Source of the DNA: CAYNHQ01 sp964397255
GTDB taxonomy: Bacteria > Bdellovibrionota_G > JALEGL01 > DATDPG01
DNA length: 64,000 nucleotides
Assembly: GCA_964397255.1 (NCBI GenBank)
Contig: CAYNHQ010000002.1
Location: 62,001-126,000, forward strand
Direction: 5' to 3'
Shown piece by piece: positions 26,281-35,535 of the stretch (its first letter is position 1; every line of letters begins with the position of its first letter). A program made the position numbers and the translations under genes. Under the pieces are notes generated by a model. The model worked only from the letters and a program-made list of their open reading frames with translations. It did no database searches and was not told the DNA's origin.

Positions 26281-27024
26281 ATAGTGCGTGATTGAGTCTT
26301 CTACACTTCCGGCAAATTGGATCCCGCCTTGGTCGAGGACGATTGCTCGGTTGCAAACCTCGCGAATCAAATGAAGGTCATGGCTTACGAAGAAAATGAG
26401 TCGCTCATCCGTGGAGATGGTTCGCACATATTTGAGCGCTCGCTCCTGAAAAGCTGCATCTCCAACAGCAAGAGCCTCATCCAATATGAGTACCTCCGGC
26501 AAGAGGTGTACGGAAATGGAAAACCCTAGGCGTACGTTCATGCCAGAGGAGTAATGTTTTACTTTTTGATCTATAAAATTTCGGATTTCCGCAAAATCAA
26601 CGATGGTGGAAAACATTTTTTCGACCTGATGACGAGGGACTCCCAAAATAGCCCCTGTTAAGTAAATGTTTTCACGTCCTGTCAGTTCATGGTGAAATCC
26701 TACATTCGCGCCGAGAAGCGAAGCCACTCGCCCACGAATTCGGACGACTCCCTGAGATGGTTCTGTCACTCCGCTAATCACGCGAAGTAACGTTGTTTTT
26801 CCCGCTCCATTGCGACCCAAGAGGGCAATCACATCTCCCTTTGCCCCCACAAAGGAGACATTCCGTAGCGCCCAAAATTCATTCTTATGATGTCGGTTTG
26901 AATCAAACCAAGCTTTTGGTGACATTATTCGATGTAATCGGGCGCGTAGTGTTCGTTCCTCCTGATCAGGAAGGATCGAATATTTCTTGCTCACTCCTTC
27001 GACGGAAATAATCTCTTCGCTCAT
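26215..27024 (-). CDS. ABC transporter ATP-binding protein, Wzt/KpsT-like polysaccharide exporter
   Basis: A 269-residue ATPase. LLGRNGAGKTTLLRV near residue 70 is Walker A, HYSSGMNVRLGF near residue 157 the signature, and LILDEALAVGD Walker B. FHHELTGRENIYLTG is the Q-loop-region pattern typical of O-antigen/teichoic acid exporters (TagH/Wzt). It lacks the C-terminal carbohydrate-binding domain of long Wzt proteins, so no terminal-cap recognition is expected. It follows the permease gene by 12 bases. Confidence 0.9.
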   Translation of the reverse strand: MSEEIISVEGVSKKYSILPDQEERTLRARLHRIMSPKAWFDSNRHHKNEFWALRNVSFVGAKGDVIALLGRNGAGKTTLLRVISGVTEPSQGVVRIRGRVASLLGANVGFHHELTGRENIYLTGAILGVPRHQVEKMFSTIVDFAEIRNFIDQKVKHYSSGMNVRLGFSISVHLLPEVLILDEALAVGDAAFQERALKYVRTISTDERLIFFVSHDLHLIREVCNRAIVLDQGGIQFAGSVEDSITHYLSGLELKQVPKGKFVSETKGT

Positions 27025-27036
27025 CTGTCGTACACC

Positions 27037-27882
27037 TTACAAGATATCTGCTAACCTTCTTGCGACTTTCACAAAATATAAAGACGCCACCAGATACCAG
27101 ATCACGGATAAGAGTAATGCCGTTACGACGAAACAAAATTCAGGCATGGGTGAAGCCAAAAAAATGGATCTCATCAGTTCGATCACCACAGAAAGCGGAT
27201 GTGAAGCAATGAGCATTTGAGTTTTTCCGGACAAGGAGGATGTGGAATAAAGAACCGGACATAGGAAAAACAGGCCCTGGAGAATAAACGGGATGAGGTA
27301 TCGGAGCTCCCGATATTCCGCACACAAAGCCGAGGCCGCCATGGAAGTCGAAGCCGTAACAAATATGAGCCAAACGGAAATAAGTGGAAGCCAGAGTAGC
27401 GCTCCAGGACGATCAATACCGTGCGTAAGAAATGCCCATAGAATCAAGAAAATGGTCGAGAAGAATAGATCCAAAACTTTTGAGCCCATGATGGACAAGG
27501 GAATTATGACTCTCGGAAAGCGAGAATTCTTGACGAGAATTTCAGATTCGATCAACGAAATCGCGCTCGCCTGAACAGAATTATTGAAATACGTCCAGCT
27601 CAGAAGACCCACTAATACAAATAGCAAATAGGTTCGGGTGTCAGTCCCAGTACCCGTAATTCGACTCAAAGGGACGGCAATCATGATTCCCAGCATGATG
27701 GGTTGCAAAGCCGTCCATGCAATTCCCAGTGAAATGGGGCGATAACGTACTTGAAACTCTTTTACTAAGAGTCGCCAAAGTAATTCTCGATACCGAACCA
27801 TTTCTCCGAGCGAGATTGCAGATGTCCACCTTCTCGCCTTCAGTTCGCGCCACTCAACTTCTCGCTCTCGAAAGCCACTCAT
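27037..27882 (-). CDS. ABC-2 type polysaccharide export permease, Wzm-like
   Basis: A 281-residue membrane protein with about six hydrophobic segments. The N-terminus ELLWRLLVKEFQVRYR followed by SLGIAWTALQPIMLG is the usual start of Wzm/TagG/KpsM permeases. PLSRITGTGTDTRTYLLF matches the first extracytoplasmic loop. Together with the ATPase it would export an undecaprenyl-linked or lipid-linked polymer across the inner membrane. It is the first gene of a two-gene unit on the minus strand. Confidence 0.9.
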   Translation of the reverse strand: MSGFREREVEWRELKARRWTSAISLGEMVRYRELLWRLLVKEFQVRYRPISLGIAWTALQPIMLGIMIAVPLSRITGTGTDTRTYLLFVLVGLLSWTYFNNSVQASAISLIESEILVKNSRFPRVIIPLSIMGSKVLDLFFSTIFLILWAFLTHGIDRPGALLWLPLISVWLIFVTASTSMAASALCAEYRELRYLIPFILQGLFFLCPVLYSTSSLSGKTQMLIASHPLSVVIELMRSIFLASPMPEFCFVVTALLLSVIWYLVASLYFVKVARRLADIL

Positions 27883-27942
27883 CCCAATCGCTCATCATCA
27901 CTTGTTCTTCAGAGAGAGGCAAGTAGTGTAGGCTTACCCAAC

Positions 27943-29823
27943 ATGCCTTTGAAAGTTTTGCTCGTTGTTCATCACGTGGAACAAGCTCGAGATGTCGTGG
28001 AAAATCGTCCCGACTTACTCACTACCCATGAGGTCCTTTGTCTTACACTAGACGCGGCAGCTTACCTTGAATCAAAAGGTTTCTCTTTTTCAGAACCGGA
28101 CGATTTCTTTACGATCGATGAGCTGCGATCCATACGGATGGAGGCACAGGAATTGATGAGTCGCTGGTTCGAGCCGTTTGGTAACCTCTTCGACTATCGA
28201 AGTTTTTCAATCGCGAGGCTCAATCAGCAAGAATGGTACTATTTCTTTCAGGATGTTCTCTTTGCCTCAAGATTCTTTTACCGACTTCACGAGAAGAAAG
28301 AAGCGCTTGCTTTTATGCTGTTTCGCTCTCCTCGTCGTCCGGCAATTTTTCACCGAACCAGTGATGTATTCGAACCGGTGTGGGAATTCTTGGCGCAATC
28401 AAAACAACTGCCTGTCCAATACATCGATCCCAAAGTAACTGCCCAAAAGGGAGTAAAGAGCCATTCATTTTTTCTCTCGCCCATTGCGTTTGGCAGGAAT
28501 TGGATTCGTAACCTGGGTCATCTCATCGGACGAAAAAGGCCAGATGTTATTTTCATGATGGGTCTGGGCGAGGTTGCGCGATTTGGCCGAATTTATGACC
28601 GCTTGCGCGAACATCTCGGTGAACGAATTCAAGCCATGCGCAGCGCGCCGATCATCGTTCCCCATACTCGCACGGCCGGAGGAAACGAGGTTTCTTCATT
28701 GCGAAGTTGGTTTCCCGGGAAGGGATATCTCCTGTCACAAATTTTGTTTGCACAACGATGGCGCCGATGGAAAAAAATTCAGGCTTCCTACGATGGGATT
28801 TTCCCAGAAATTTTTGCGAATCCCTTTCTCGATTTTCATTTTAAGTATTACTTCCAAAATCGGTGGCCGATCTTGTGCGAATATATCGACGAGGCTCTCT
28901 CGACATTAAAGCAGTTGAAACCTCGGCTATTAGCTATCACGTGCATCGGGGCCGTGGACCATGGCTCCCTTTTTGTCGAAGTGGCCCGAAAGCTTGGAAT
29001 TCGAACCGTTGGTTTCCCTCATGCGGTGGTTCCCGAGACGGGACTATTTCCTCTTCTAGAATCGGATTACCATTTTCTTTGGAGCAACGAATTTCTAGCA
29101 TCCGGAAGTCGATATGAAACGATGAAGTCAAGTATTGTGGGAATTCCTCAGGACGAAATATTTGAGGCTTTCGCGCATATGGAAAGTCCGGGAAAGCGCA
29201 AGGCTGATTCATCGAGTGATTCAGTAAAATCAATTCTTGTATTAACATCCCCTCCGGGTCTCGTGACGCTCCCGGAACTAAAAAGGAAAGCGCACCGAGA
29301 AATGATTTATCGCCTAGCGAACATCCCCAAAACATTGCGCGGAAATGTGAAAGTGATCTTCAAAGTTCATCCCGGAGAAGATTCGTCCGATTTATATCGT
29401 TTCGCTCAGAAGCGAGAGGGCACTAAAGAGGTCTCCGTCGTGGGCCGAACCCCTCTCCGCGAATTGATTGCTCAAGTTGATCTTTGCATCTTGGTCGATA
29501 TTCCGACAACTGCACTTTATCTATGTCTATTTCAGAAGAAGCGAATTCTCTACATTCATTCCTCCCAATGTTTCGTCGCAAGTGCCTTACCCTTTGTGAA
29601 GTTTTCGGAAAAAGCAGTGGTCCATAATTTGGAACAAGTTTGGCCTCGTATTCATGAGGTATTGAGCGACCCGCAAAAGGGGGAAGAGCTCCAAAGAGAA
29701 CATGAGGCCTTCTTGAAGCGTTGGGTTCTTACGGCCGAAAATCCCATCCAAAATATTCATATGAGGCTGGAAAAACTCATAAAAGCGGCCCCCATGGGAG
29801 TGACAAAAAATGTCAGGAATTGA
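27943..29823 (+). CDS. Putative GT-B glycosyltransferase of the capsule/polysialyltransferase-like type
   Basis: A 626-residue soluble protein that I do not recognise by name. Residues 1-330 have alternating strands and helices (LKVLLVVHHVEQARD at the start, KRPDVIFMMGLGEV near 195). The C-terminal half has VKVIFKVHPGED near residue 472 and then IAQVDLCILVDIPTTALYLC with FQKKRILYIHSS. An HPGE motif followed by an S/T-T-A helix is the nucleotide-sugar-binding pattern of CDP-glycerol and polysialyl transferase-like enzymes. It stands alone on the plus strand beside the exporter genes, fitting a transferase acting on the exported chain. Confidence 0.5.
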   Translation: MPLKVLLVVHHVEQARDVVENRPDLLTTHEVLCLTLDAAAYLESKGFSFSEPDDFFTIDELRSIRMEAQELMSRWFEPFGNLFDYRSFSIARLNQQEWYYFFQDVLFASRFFYRLHEKKEALAFMLFRSPRRPAIFHRTSDVFEPVWEFLAQSKQLPVQYIDPKVTAQKGVKSHSFFLSPIAFGRNWIRNLGHLIGRKRPDVIFMMGLGEVARFGRIYDRLREHLGERIQAMRSAPIIVPHTRTAGGNEVSSLRSWFPGKGYLLSQILFAQRWRRWKKIQASYDGIFPEIFANPFLDFHFKYYFQNRWPILCEYIDEALSTLKQLKPRLLAITCIGAVDHGSLFVEVARKLGIRTVGFPHAVVPETGLFPLLESDYHFLWSNEFLASGSRYETMKSSIVGIPQDEIFEAFAHMESPGKRKADSSSDSVKSILVLTSPPGLVTLPELKRKAHREMIYRLANIPKTLRGNVKVIFKVHPGEDSSDLYRFAQKREGTKEVSVVGRTPLRELIAQVDLCILVDIPTTALYLCLFQKKRILYIHSSQCFVASALPFVKFSEKAVVHNLEQVWPRIHEVLSDPQKGEELQREHEAFLKRWVLTAENPIQNIHMRLEKLIKAAPMGVTKNVRN

Positions 29824-29900
29824 CGAGAATTGTTGCTTTTACAAGCCCTGCCGCGACCGGATTCCTGTATAAGGGTTGAATTCAAAAGGATAACTTAAGG

Positions 29901-29916
29901 TGGCATAGCGATTGCT
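29901..29916 (+). promoter_or_regulatory. Sigma-54 (RpoN) type promoter
   Basis: TGGCATAGCGATTGCT matches the -24/-12 consensus TGGCAC-N5-TTGCW with one mismatch, and the invariant GG and GC are exactly 10 bases apart. It lies 71 bases upstream of the radical SAM start at 29987 in a 163-base gap. The predicted transcription start is near 29927, just before a small CCCAG/CTGGG hairpin (29928-29942). Confidence 0.65.
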
Positions 29917-29986
29917 CGTTAAGGGGCCCCAGTTTGTCTGGGTTGGGAACCGTGTGTATGATCTTGCTTTAAGTGGCTCAATTTAA

Positions 29987-31489
29987 ATGAGATTACTCCT
30001 CATTAATCCCTGTCTTCGGAGGAATTCGAAGACGATCTACTTGCCAGTAGGCCTTGGGTACATTGCGACCATGATTCATCGGGAAGGCTATACGTTTGAT
30101 CTTCTCGACATCGATCTCCACAAGTACGACGACGCTTACGTCGAATCCCACATCCAAAGCCATTCATACGATGTCGTAATGCTGGGAAGCATTGTCACTC
30201 ACTACAAATGGATTAAATGGTGCACGAATATGATTAAAAAGCACCAGCCGAGCTGCAAGATTATCATCGGTAATTCAGTCGGAAGTTCGATCCCCGAGCT
30301 TTTCCTCACTGAATCTATGGCAGACGTCGTCGTTTGCGGAGAGGGAGAATTTTCGGCCCTCGATGCTTTGAAGGCCATTTCGGCCGGGACCTCTCTCGAG
30401 AAAATTCTGGGAATTGCGTACCGGTCAGATAATGGCGAGATTCGTATCAATCCCCCTCGGCCTGCGTGCGATATTAACGAACTTCCGATGATCAATTGGG
30501 ACTTATTTGAAGTTCAGAAATATCTTGAGATTAGCGACGCGGATGGTGCTTTAGGAGCACCGCCAAATTCTGACAAATGGGTGATCATGCCTGTGTCGAC
30601 AGCAAGAGGATGTATTGCCCGATGTACCTTTTGCCATTTTGTGTACTGGAACGATCCCTACCGACATCGGTCTCCAGAATCGATTCTCGCGGAGATCCGA
30701 AGAAATATTGAAGAATACGGAGCGAATTACATTAACTTTTGGGATGATCTCAGCTTTTCTTCGGTAAATTCAGCCGAGAAGGTCGTGGACGCCATTATTG
30801 AATCAGGCCTTAAATTTCATTGGAGCGCGGCCGTCCGAACGGATCTGTTTGGAAACCCCAAATTCCCCTATGAAAAACGGCTCCGTGTGGCAAAGAAATT
30901 CAAAGAATCAGGATGTATGGGAGTCGGCTATTCGCTTGAATCAGGGAATAAAGAGATTTTGGAAATGATGAATAAAAGAGTCGAAGTTGAATATTTCGAA
31001 GAACAGGTTCGAATCTTGAATGAAGCAGGCATAAAGTCATATACGAGCGTCGTTCTCGGATATCCCATCGAAACGAAAGACACCATTCGTGAGACTTTTG
31101 AAATGTGCCTCAAAAACTCGCTCTATCCGAGCATTGGATTTCTTCTCCCCCTTCCGGGTACGGAAATGTACAAATACGCGAAAGAGCATGGCTTCATTTC
31201 AGATGAAGATAAATACCTGACTTCCATCACGGAACGACAGGATATTTGTCTCAATATGACCACGCTATCGGACAACGAGATTATTGGAGAGATTAAGAAT
31301 TGGGCGGGCCACTTAAATGATGTTCTTCAACTCGGATTGGATAAAGATCGTCTGATCAAAACGGGCGGTTACCGAAAGCACGACCATCAAAAATCGGATG
31401 AGATCGAGGATTTGAAGCGAAACGAAAATGATATGAGTTTCAATTACTCCGAACAGGTCTTTAGCCAAAAACCAAACCGTAAATGTTGA
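29987..31489 (+). CDS. B12-binding-domain radical SAM protein
   Basis: A 500-residue enzyme. Residues 1-150 form a cobalamin-binding-like Rossmann domain (LLINPCLRRNSKTIYLPVGL, then DVVMLGSIVTHYK and CGEGEFSALDAL). The radical SAM core starts at STARGCIARCTFCHF near residue 205 with CxxxCxxC. The late motif VGYSLESGNKEILEMMNKR is common to this class. It has no DXHXXG cobalamin histidine that I can see, as in many BchE-like proteins. Members methylate unactivated carbons or rearrange sugars and lipids. It appears to be a single gene behind a sigma-54 type promoter. Confidence 0.85.
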   Translation: MRLLLINPCLRRNSKTIYLPVGLGYIATMIHREGYTFDLLDIDLHKYDDAYVESHIQSHSYDVVMLGSIVTHYKWIKWCTNMIKKHQPSCKIIIGNSVGSSIPELFLTESMADVVVCGEGEFSALDALKAISAGTSLEKILGIAYRSDNGEIRINPPRPACDINELPMINWDLFEVQKYLEISDADGALGAPPNSDKWVIMPVSTARGCIARCTFCHFVYWNDPYRHRSPESILAEIRRNIEEYGANYINFWDDLSFSSVNSAEKVVDAIIESGLKFHWSAAVRTDLFGNPKFPYEKRLRVAKKFKESGCMGVGYSLESGNKEILEMMNKRVEVEYFEEQVRILNEAGIKSYTSVVLGYPIETKDTIRETFEMCLKNSLYPSIGFLLPLPGTEMYKYAKEHGFISDEDKYLTSITERQDICLNMTTLSDNEIIGEIKNWAGHLNDVLQLGLDKDRLIKTGGYRKHDHQKSDEIEDLKRNENDMSFNYSEQVFSQKPNRKC

Positions 31490-31499
31490 AATTCCTCTT

Positions 31500-32108
31500 T
31501 TAAGCTTTTCTCTGAACCACAACAATAGTCAGGGCTTCATCTTGGATCGACCAGTTGGAAAGGGCATGGGGGCCTCGAAAGTATTTATTCACAACGTTCG
31601 TGGGGCCGCTCCAACCGTCGAAGTAGGTTCCGTCGCCCAGACCTAAACGAGCGTCATGAAACAAGACTACCCCGCCCACCTTCACGTGCGTGGACCAATC
31701 AAGCCAATCTCTTTCACAAGCGCTTTCCGTATGGTCCCCGTCAATGAAGAGAAAATCGATCGGTTCGCTCCACTTCTTCGCCACATCATAGCTAAAGTCC
31801 TCGTGCCAGATCACCCGCCCATTTTTCACGCGGGCCACGTTGTATTTAGCCATCCATTTCCGGGCTTGTTTATGCGCGCCGATGCTATCTGGCACAAACG
31901 GGTCAATTAGATGCAAAGTTCCACGTGATGACATCGCTCGGCGAATGGGGACCGCCGCCGCACCTTCGTAAGCTCCGATCTCCACCAACGCTTCACAACC
32001 ACCGGCCCACTTTGATAGCAGTTCTCCTTCCTGTGTGTAAATCAGACTTCGAGGAAACGGATAAAGCCAGGAGAGATAGCGCCAGGAAACTTTGAGAAAT
32101 TCGATCAC
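31500..32108 (-). CDS. Class I SAM-dependent methyltransferase (Methyltransf_24/cephalosporin hydroxylase-like)
   Basis: A 202-residue protein starting at GTG 32108 directly after the AsnB-like stop. ALVEIGAYEGAAAVPIRRAM near residue 35 is motif I; DFLFIDGDHTESACERDW near residue 115 is the hallmark IDGDH metal-binding motif of the Methyltransf_24 family, and GGVVLFHDARLG follows. Related enzymes methylate sugar hydroxyls in macrolides and O-antigens. It is the last gene of the long minus-strand operon that begins at 44.5 kb. Confidence 0.84.
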   Translation of the reverse strand: MIEFLKVSWRYLSWLYPFPRSLIYTQEGELLSKWAGGCEALVEIGAYEGAAAVPIRRAMSSRGTLHLIDPFVPDSIGAHKQARKWMAKYNVARVKNGRVIWHEDFSYDVAKKWSEPIDFLFIDGDHTESACERDWLDWSTHVKVGGVVLFHDARLGLGDGTYFDGWSGPTNVVNKYFRGPHALSNWSIQDEALTIVVVQRKA

Positions 32109-33968
32109 TTAGGATTGCCTCCCGGCGTTTTGAAATTCTTCGACATCTCGAAGCCAGAGTTCCAAGTTTAAGAGTTGCCAGAAGAACATCATATGATTTT
32201 CCATCGGTTTTCCACTCAACACGATTTCCTGATGCTCGGAAAACAATTTTTCCACACGATCCATCTGATAAATCCCCCGCTCTCGAAATTTCTGTGAGTG
32301 AATTATTTCAAGCAATTCCTGGCCTCTCTTCCCGCTAAACCAGAGGTGAGCCGGAGCATTCCAACCGGTTTTCTTTATTCTTGTTCGCGTGGCCTCGGGC
32401 AAGACCCCCTGCATCGCCTTCCGAAGAAGCTGTTTCGTCACTCCTTTTCGAATCTTATATTCGCCGGGTACACGAAACATGAATTCGACAATTCGATAGT
32501 CAAAGAAGGGAAGGAAATGCATGATTCCCAGGGCCTCCGCATTGCGATCCTCCGCACGAAGACAGCAGGGAGAGGTTTCACGGGTCAAATCCTGATACGT
32601 TCTGTTATTCAAGTAACTTCTGAAAGGATGCTCCATAACAGGCTGAAATTCCATTAGATCTTTATGGTAACTCGAGATTGCATCTCGATATCGAAAAAGT
32701 CGGGAGGACAAAGAACGGCAATGTCCTGGGTTCGCGAAATCCACCGTTTCACGCCAAACGTCTTCTAGGACTCCCCTGTTCTTTCGATAAATTGGATGAT
32801 CGTGATGCTCCTTCCATCCTTCGATTTCTTCTTCCAGCTCTCTTTCCCTTCCTGCGATTTTAAGGTCTGCAAAGTAATAAAAGAAATATTCGAACTCACC
32901 TGCATTCAGTTCGTCCCCTCCCATCCCCCCGAATAGAGCATCGAATCCCTGTGCTCGAACCTCTTTAAGCAAGAGAAAGTGAGAGAGCCAGGTGGCGGTG
33001 GCGACAGGCTCGTCATGAAGGTGAACCATTTCGTGCACGATTTCGAGGATCGATGGAGGGTCGATAGAGATGGGATGCCATTTGGACACGAGAAATTCGG
33101 CCGAAGTTCGAATTTCATGACTTTCGTCAAAAGTTCGGTCGCTATAAACGGCCGAGAAGGCGGGGAGTTTTTTGTTTGCGGACGAAACCGCCGTTGCGAG
33201 AACACTCGAAGAATCCATTCCGCCAGAAAGCGTGAATGTTGGACTTCGAGCGACAAGCATCCTCCGCTTCACCGAATCCGCTAGCAATTCTCGATATTGA
33301 TTCGCAAGGAGTTCTTCCGAGGTCTGAAAATCTTCTTTGTCCTGAAGTCGCCAATAAGAACCCTTTGTAACCTGCCCATCCTTCCACTGGATCCAATGCG
33401 CTGGCTCCACCTGATGAATCCCTAGGTAGGGCGAACGGCTAGGCTCGTTATCAAAATAACGATAATGAGATCCCGCAATCCGCAAAACATACGAAGAATC
33501 AACAGCGCCCCGCTCCTGGGCTCGTAGCAGAGCTTTGGGACGCGATGAAAAGCAGAATCGATGGGGGAGCCCTATATAATAGAGAGGTTTAATTCCAAAT
33601 CGATCCCGGCCCAGCCAAAGAGTTCGATCATCGCCATCGAAAATTACGATGGAGAAGTCTCCATTAATCTTTTCCAGTGTGGATACAAAACCTCGACATT
33701 CTACCTCTTTCGCGACTCGTTCCGCATCGGTTTGACTACTTGGAAAATCTTCCCGATTGAAAATTTCACCATCCATGACCACTAAATATCGCTGGGATTG
33801 AAATATGTTTGGACGCTGCCATCCCAGCCAACCAAACGTAGCCCACCCAAGCGAAAGGAAATCTCTATCCGTTAGGAATGGAGTGTGCAGAGCTTTCTCA
33901 AATCGTTTTACCTGAAGGAGACGGGTCTGCTCCGGTTCTTCACTCATGCATCCGCAAATTCTTGGCAT
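32109..33968 (-). CDS. Asparagine synthase-like protein with degenerate glutaminase domain
   Basis: A 619-residue AsnB homologue. The synthetase half keeps the PP-loop FTLSGGMDSSSVLA near residue 247 and GGMGGDELNAGEFEYFF. The glutaminase half is altered. The protein starts MPRICGCM, so there is no Cys2 nucleophile, and the RGPD motif of true AsnB is missing, although VVMDGEIFNRED and GRDRFGIKPLYY remain. It should therefore adenylate its substrate but not hydrolyse glutamine, as in beta-lactam or lasso-peptide-type synthetases. It may use ammonia or another amine. It lies between two methyltransferase genes in the same operon. Confidence 0.82.
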   Translation of the reverse strand: MPRICGCMSEEPEQTRLLQVKRFEKALHTPFLTDRDFLSLGWATFGWLGWQRPNIFQSQRYLVVMDGEIFNREDFPSSQTDAERVAKEVECRGFVSTLEKINGDFSIVIFDGDDRTLWLGRDRFGIKPLYYIGLPHRFCFSSRPKALLRAQERGAVDSSYVLRIAGSHYRYFDNEPSRSPYLGIHQVEPAHWIQWKDGQVTKGSYWRLQDKEDFQTSEELLANQYRELLADSVKRRMLVARSPTFTLSGGMDSSSVLATAVSSANKKLPAFSAVYSDRTFDESHEIRTSAEFLVSKWHPISIDPPSILEIVHEMVHLHDEPVATATWLSHFLLLKEVRAQGFDALFGGMGGDELNAGEFEYFFYYFADLKIAGRERELEEEIEGWKEHHDHPIYRKNRGVLEDVWRETVDFANPGHCRSLSSRLFRYRDAISSYHKDLMEFQPVMEHPFRSYLNNRTYQDLTRETSPCCLRAEDRNAEALGIMHFLPFFDYRIVEFMFRVPGEYKIRKGVTKQLLRKAMQGVLPEATRTRIKKTGWNAPAHLWFSGKRGQELLEIIHSQKFRERGIYQMDRVEKLFSEHQEIVLSGKPMENHMMFFWQLLNLELWLRDVEEFQNAGRQS

Positions 33969-33975
33969 TTCTCCC

Positions 33976-34725
33976 CTACTTCACCGCGTAGACAATCCAC
34001 ATGCTCTGTAAGTACTCATCATACCCTCGCCGCTTGGCCTCTTCTTTGGGAAGAAAATAGTTCGATAAGCATGGATCAATTACTGAGAATCCCGAAAGAA
34101 GCTGAAAGAATTCTTTTTTCGTAAAAAAATGGGTCAGACCGATGTTCGTCAAATGAATTTTTGACGTCCCATCATGTAGGTCGAGAGTTCCTGGATCGCT
34201 CTTCAATTCCTCATTCCGTCGCAATTGATACGTGGAATGCTCAATATTGAGCATATGGCCGACAAATACTCCGCCCGGCTTAAGAACTCTTCCGACTTCC
34301 TGAAAAGCTTTGGCTCGGTCGTCCTTGCTCAAATGTTGAAAAACGCATGACTCAATTACTCCATCAAATGACTCGTTCTCAAATGGAACCTTTGCGACCG
34401 ATCCTTCCACCAAGGAGCCAATTCGATCAGCAAATCCCGATGACGCAAATTTATTGCGGGCTAGCTCAAGCGCGGTGGGCGATATATCAACTCCACTCAC
34501 CCTAATTCCTCTTTGGGCGAGCCAACCCAGTGTGGGAGCGGCTCCACAGCCCATCTCCATAAAGTGGAGCGAAGCTTCATCTTCAGGTCGGACCCGAGCC
34601 CGCAGATAATAAGAAACCGTGCGAACAATCGCTTCCACCGGCGCCGTGTTATAGGCCTGCTTTTCAATCTGCTCTTGAAAAGAATCTTCCCAGGTCTTCC
34701 GACTTTCTTCAGATGGTTTGGACAT
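33976..34725 (-). CDS. Class I SAM-dependent methyltransferase
   Basis: A 249-residue protein. FMEMGCGAAPTLGWLAQRG near residue 53 is motif I, SGVDISPTALELAR motif II, and DGVIESCVFQHLSKDDR near residue 123 the post-II motif; then PGGVFVGHMLN. It begins directly after the stop of the zinc-ribbon methyltransferase gene and ends 7 bases before the AsnB-like gene, so it is operon-internal. It likely decorates the sugar built by this operon. Confidence 0.82.
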   Translation of the reverse strand: MSKPSEESRKTWEDSFQEQIEKQAYNTAPVEAIVRTVSYYLRARVRPEDEASLHFMEMGCGAAPTLGWLAQRGIRVSGVDISPTALELARNKFASSGFADRIGSLVEGSVAKVPFENESFDGVIESCVFQHLSKDDRAKAFQEVGRVLKPGGVFVGHMLNIEHSTYQLRRNEELKSDPGTLDLHDGTSKIHLTNIGLTHFFTKKEFFQLLSGFSVIDPCLSNYFLPKEEAKRRGYDEYLQSMWIVYAVK

Positions 34726-35535
34726 TCAATTTCTCCGACAAAGAAAACCGTAAATAGTAAATTTACTGCTCGGCTCTTGAATTTGTTCTGATTTCAAAAG
34801 CTCAAACCCCGCTTTTTCGGCTAACAATTGAAATGATTTCGGACTAAATGCATGGTAATGCTCTACAAAAAACTCTTCTCGATTTTTTCCTCCTAGTCGA
34901 TCGGCCGACACTCCATCCGGCAATTCCACATAAACTAGTCCACCCGGCGCAAGAAAGCGAAGACTCCTTTGGAGCAGTGGGAGAGGATCGGAAAGGTGCT
35001 CCAAGACCTTATTGAGAGTGATGAGACCATAAACTTCCGGGAGTTCAGTCGTTCTAAAATCTCCCTCGATTCCCCTTACACCGACATTCTTTTCCGCATG
35101 TTGTATAAAAAGAGGATCTGGATCGACAGCGGTCCCGCGCCAGCCTTTTTGCTTCATCCGGTCCAAAAAGACACAAAGCCCGGATCCCACATCAAGAAGC
35201 GTTCGCTCCAGGCCCATACCCTCGGATTCCCAAAAATGATTGATCCTCTCTACCCTTCCAATATTGTCCGATTGGGAAGGATCCAAAGAGCGAATCCGCT
35301 GGAAGGCTCGCTGGATGCCCTCCATTCCATGATACGTCGACTGAACATAGCCCCCTTTATACAGGCTTTCCAGCGGCAGACGATGCTCAGCCAGATAGTG
35401 TCCGCATGAATCACATTTAAGAAATGACCTATGATACTTAGTCCCTTTGGGAAACGTGATCTGCGTTTCTCCAGGAGGGGGGGAATCGTACGTGTATACC
35501 GTCTGAAAAGATTCTCCACCGCAAAGACAAATCAA
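34726..35535 (-). CDS. Zinc-ribbon class I SAM-dependent methyltransferase
   Basis: A 269-residue protein starting at TTG 35535, overlapping the previous stop (TTGA). The N-terminus has CLCGG and then CDSCGHYLAEHRL, a zinc-ribbon-like cysteine set. The methyltransferase core follows with LLDVGSGLCVFLDRMKQKG near residue 115 and LNKVLEHLSDPLPLL near residue 175. Its order of domains equals that of the protein at 8355-9245, with little overall similarity by eye. It is inside the nonulosonic-acid operon. Confidence 0.82.
   Translation of the reverse strand: MICLCGGESFQTVYTYDSPPPGETQITFPKGTKYHRSFLKCDSCGHYLAEHRLPLESLYKGGYVQSTYHGMEGIQRAFQRIRSLDPSQSDNIGRVERINHFWESEGMGLERTLLDVGSGLCVFLDRMKQKGWRGTAVDPDPLFIQHAEKNVGVRGIEGDFRTTELPEVYGLITLNKVLEHLSDPLPLLQRSLRFLAPGGLVYVELPDGVSADRLGGKNREEFFVEHYHAFSPKSFQLLAEKAGFELLKSEQIQEPSSKFTIYGFLCRRN

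Noticed and set aside
29824..29986. tRNA or riboswitch in the 163-base gap
   Set aside because: No cloverleaf or known riboswitch core could be folded by eye; the clear signal is the sigma-54 type promoter with a small hairpin.
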